A stretch of DNA of 64,000 nucleotides from assembly GCA_965204695.1 (NCBI GenBank), contig OZ242007.1, forward strand, positions 558,001 to 622,000, written 5' to 3'. The notes under the pieces were generated by a model that was not told where the DNA came from, made no database searches, and saw only the letters and a program-made list of their open reading frames with translations. Shown here piece by piece: positions 61,448-64,000 of this stretch; within the stretch, counting starts at the first letter, position 1; each line of letters begins with the position of its first letter. This DNA comes from JAHEKD01 sp965204695 (GTDB lineage: Bacteria > Pseudomonadota > Gammaproteobacteria > Arenicellales > JAHEKD01). The translations under genes and the position numbers were made by a program.

Positions 61448-62626
61448 CTATCTCTTGTTAGTGATTTTCCACTCGCCATTGTCATTAATGATTTCCCGAC
61501 TGTAAGCTTCAGACTCTTCTTGTTGCAAACCGACAACAACTTTCTCACCTTGAATCCGTAATTGATCAATCAACTCATGCAACACCGGGTCAGTACTAAA
61601 TGGTGCATGTATCAAGCCATCATTACAAGTTTTTAGTCTAGCAAAATTTAAACATTGCTTGAGGTCAGCACTAAAACCTGTCGCCGGCCGGGCTTTACCG
61701 AATGCTTGTCCCACATCGTCATACCGACCACCCTTGGCAATCGCATGGGCATATTGATCGCAATATACACTAAACACAGCTCCCGTATGATAGTTAATCC
61801 CGCGCAATTCTAAAAAATCGATACTGATATTCAATTCTGGCAAATAGTCAGTCAATAGTTGTATCAGGCTTTTAAACTCATAAAACTGATCTTTAACTTG
61901 TTGGTCACAATTTTGTAACAATGTTTCAGCAGCTAAAAAGACTTCTTCTACTTGTCCCTCCAAAGATAAAAGTCCATTAAAAACTTTGGTAGTTTCAGCA
62001 TCAAGTTGATAACGATTAGCGAAATCGCTCAGGTCAGGCCAGGACTTTCGCTGGCAAATATCTAATATCTGTGCTGATTGCCGCGAATCAAACCCAGCCT
62101 GTTGAATTAAAGCTCTAAAAATACCAACATGACCAAGATCAATATATAGATTAGTTATACCCAGAGCCTTTAAAACGTCAGCACATAAACGGATGACTTC
62201 AACATCGGCTTGCACACCCGCATGACCGAACAGTTCTGCACCAAATTGAATGGGTTCGCGGCTATGGAAACCGGAACGATCAGCTGTTTGCAGTACAGAA
62301 CCAAGATAACACAGACGATTGATTGATTCCTGGTTCAGGACATGCGCATCTATTCGGGAAAGCTGTGGGGTCATATCCGCACGAATACCCATCATGCGGC
62401 CGCTATATTGGTCAGTGACCTTAAAAGTTAATAAATCGAGATCATTACCCGCACCCGTCAACAGTGAATCTATGAATTCAAGCAATGGTGGTTGAACCAA
62501 CTGGTAACCATTAGCCGCAAATGTATCCAGAACCTGACGTCGACATTGTTCCAACAATCTAGCCTGTTCGGGCAACAGTTCATCAACGCCGTCAGGCAAA
62601 AGCCACTTGTTTTTATTAGTTGTCAC
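61448..62626 (-). CDS. hisZ: ATP phosphoribosyltransferase regulatory subunit HisZ
   Basis: Histidyl-tRNA synthetase-like subunit that activates short-form HisG in histidine synthesis. The 392 residues show class II synthetase-type blocks (VQPPLLEFIDSLLTG near 43, GIRADMTPQLSRIDAH near 85, FHSREPIQFGAELFGH near 118), but the tRNA-binding domain of HisS is missing. A HisZ implies that the genome has the short HisG. Its ATG touches the end of the DUF2065 gene by one base. Confidence 0.94.
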   Translation of the reverse strand: MTTNKNKWLLPDGVDELLPEQARLLEQCRRQVLDTFAANGYQLVQPPLLEFIDSLLTGAGNDLDLLTFKVTDQYSGRMMGIRADMTPQLSRIDAHVLNQESINRLCYLGSVLQTADRSGFHSREPIQFGAELFGHAGVQADVEVIRLCADVLKALGITNLYIDLGHVGIFRALIQQAGFDSRQSAQILDICQRKSWPDLSDFANRYQLDAETTKVFNGLLSLEGQVEEVFLAAETLLQNCDQQVKDQFYEFKSLIQLLTDYLPELNISIDFLELRGINYHTGAVFSVYCDQYAHAIAKGGRYDDVGQAFGKARPATGFSADLKQCLNFARLKTCNDGLIHAPFSTDPVLHELIDQLRIQGEKVVVGLQQEESEAYSREIINDNGEWKITNKR

Positions 62627-62817
62627 TAGCGTACAAAGTATAGCAATATCAGGCCTGCAGTAATCAAGCCTATACCAAAATTTCTTAACTGAGATTCTGG
62701 CAACTCACGCATACGTTCCAGCATAGATTTATAACCGGACGGATTAAAAAAAGGCAACAACCCCTCAAGCACCAGAAGCAGTGCTATCGCGCTCAATAAG
62801 CTCTGCCAGTCAAGCAC
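62626..62817 (-). CDS. DUF2065 family small membrane protein
   Basis: 63 residues with two membrane segments (about 5-22 and 46-62) around FFNPSGYKSMLERMRELPES, the sequence typical of DUF2065 proteins found between hflC and hisZ/purA in Gammaproteobacteria. Function unknown. It lies 19 nt after hflC. Confidence 0.88.
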   Translation of the reverse strand: MLDWQSLLSAIALLLVLEGLLPFFNPSGYKSMLERMRELPESQLRNFGIGLITAGLILLYFVR

Positions 62818-62836
62818 CCAAGGGCTCCCTTATGAA

Positions 62837-63706
62837 TTAATTGGCTTTAGATTGCTTAAAATATTTAAAGAATTCAGAGTCCGGCTCAACAATCATCAGA
62901 TCGGATTTGTCACTAAAGGTATTTTTATAAGCGTTTAAGCTGCGGAATAAATTATAGAATTCTCTATCTTGACCAAATGCATCAGCGTAAACAGCAGTAG
63001 CGGTTGCATCACCTTCACCACGAATCTGCTCAGCCTCCTTGTAAGCATCAGCCAATATGATTTCCCGTTGCTTGTCCGCATCTGCCCTAATTCTCTCGGC
63101 AGTTTCTGCACCTTTTGCTCGGAAATCATTAGCAACCCTTTCGCGTTCCGCTTCCATTCGAGAGTAAACACTGTCACTAACCTGTGGGTCTAAATCCACA
63201 CGTTTTAGGCGCACATCGACAACTTGAACACCGATTTCTATGGCCTCGTCATTAACCGCATCGCGCACTGTATTCATAATAGTGACACGATCACCTGAAA
63301 TAACATCTTTGACAGTACGACGACCAAATTCTTGCCGCAGACTATCATTCACGCGTTGTGCTAGACGAGCACTGGCATTGCTAGTTAAGCCTCCCACTGT
63401 TACATAGTATTTCGCCGGATCGTTGACCCGCCATTTAACAAATGCATCGACAATCAGGTTCTTTTTCTCAATGGTCAGATAGCTTTCCTCTTCCTGATCC
63501 ATGGTTTGAACCCGGCCATCGAAATAACGTACGTTATTAATGAACGGGATTTTAAAATTCAACCCGGGCTCAACATTATCTTGGACGATCCGTCCGAATT
63601 GAAACACCAGTGCTTTTTCGCGCTCATCAACCCTAAATATAGAACCGGCGATAACTAGCGCAATCAGCGCCAATACGATCAATATGGCTTTAGCTTTAGT
63701 ATTCAT
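62837..63706 (-). CDS. hflC: FtsH protease modulator HflC
   Basis: SPFH/prohibitin-type membrane protein that, with HflK, forms a large cage around FtsH in the inner membrane. The 289 residues have an N-terminal membrane segment (about 6-24), VFQFGRIVQDNVEPGLNFKI near 34, the SPFH domain and a long helical region (SRMEAERERVANDFRAKGAE near 181). Its ATG overlaps the hflK stop by one base. Confidence 0.97.
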   Translation of the reverse strand: MNTKAKAILIVLALIALVIAGSIFRVDEREKALVFQFGRIVQDNVEPGLNFKIPFINNVRYFDGRVQTMDQEEESYLTIEKKNLIVDAFVKWRVNDPAKYYVTVGGLTSNASARLAQRVNDSLRQEFGRRTVKDVISGDRVTIMNTVRDAVNDEAIEIGVQVVDVRLKRVDLDPQVSDSVYSRMEAERERVANDFRAKGAETAERIRADADKQREIILADAYKEAEQIRGEGDATATAVYADAFGQDREFYNLFRSLNAYKNTFSDKSDLMIVEPDSEFFKYFKQSKAN

Positions 63707-64000
63707 TAATTCAATGTCCTCCCTTGACGGATTGAGTTACTACTCGAGGATGATGAGGAACTCCTCGAGCTGCCAGAGCTACTGCTTGAGGATTGAGGAG
63801 CACTCGATCTGGGAACCGATAACGAACTTCCAGTGGATTGATTATTGTTTTTTAACAGCTGGTCAAGCGGCAAGTACATCACGCTACCTGAGCTACTGTC
63901 CTTATCGATCATTAGTTTGCTAGCATTCCCTAGAACCTGCTCCATGGTTTCTATATAAAGTCGGTCACGAGTTACATCGGGAGCTTTGGCATATTCTTCC
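63706..64000 (-). CDS. hflK: FtsH protease modulator HflK, C-terminal part (runs off the right edge)
   Basis: 98 codons of the 3' end. They read EEYAKAPDVTRDRLYIETME, the conserved end of the HflK SPFH/helical region, followed by LGNASKLMIDKDSSSGSVMY and LPLDQLL, then a low-complexity tail of about 35 residues dominated by serine. HflK tails are usually disordered, but this one has close to 20 serines. The N-terminal membrane segment is outside the window. Confidence 0.93.
   Translation of the reverse strand, partial: EEYAKAPDVTRDRLYIETMEQVLGNASKLMIDKDSSSGSVMYLPLDQLLKNNNQSTGSSLSVPRSSAPQSSSSSSGSSRSSSSSSSSNSIRQGRTLN

Overview
The window is a chromosomal segment of a gammaproteobacterium of moderate to low GC. 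The evidence is the gene order and the ribosomal and RNA polymerase protein sequences, a tmRNA whose tag reads ANDDNYALAA, the thrU-tyrU-glyT-thrT-like tRNA block in front of tuf, and the hflK-hflC-DUF2065-hisZ-purA order. I cannot name the genus.

Region 1 (1-33,060) is the core translation and transcription block, all on the minus strand. In transcription order it reads: a promoter at 33,029-33,057, four tRNAs, tuf, tRNA-Trp, secE, nusG, rplKAJL, rpoBC and a terminator. A second strong promoter at 19,001-19,029 then starts rpsL, rpsG, fusA, tuf and the fused S10, spc and alpha clusters down to rplQ, followed by a terminator. Upstream ends of maeB (malic enzyme) lie at the left edge. Oddities here are a 273-bp MITE-like element between rplL and rpoB, a terminator-like hairpin at the very 5' end of the rpsL message, and two tuf copies that look identical.

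Region 2 (33,270-44,180) is a catabolic operon for carnitine and probably gamma-butyrobetaine or crotonobetaine: a CaiD-like hydratase, a methyltransferase, an NDP-forming acyl-CoA ligase, an acyl-CoA dehydrogenase, a carnitine dehydrogenase fused to a betainyl-CoA thioesterase, a double-domain class III CoA transferase and a BKACE-family dehydrocarnitine cleavage enzyme. A GlxA/AraC-type regulator (CdhR-like) is divergent. Together they could turn the trimethylammonium acid into glycine betaine plus acetoacetate.

Region 3 (44,170-48,420) is housekeeping: a SPOR protein, coaX, birA, an ispG of unusual (planctomycete-like) type, a small membrane protein and ssrA (tmRNA).

Region 4 (48,420 to about 59,730) is a mobile island joined to the 3' end of ssrA: a P4-type tyrosine integrase, an unknown gene cut by an IS3 element, the IS3 element itself cut by an IS21 element, a large TIR-STAND-transmembrane-WD40 protein that looks like an immune or conflict protein, and its upstream partner gene for a secreted protein, which is split by an IS4-family element. 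No attR could be seen.

Region 5 (59,730-64,000) is core again: a small membrane protein, purA, hisZ, a DUF2065 protein, hflC and the end of hflK.
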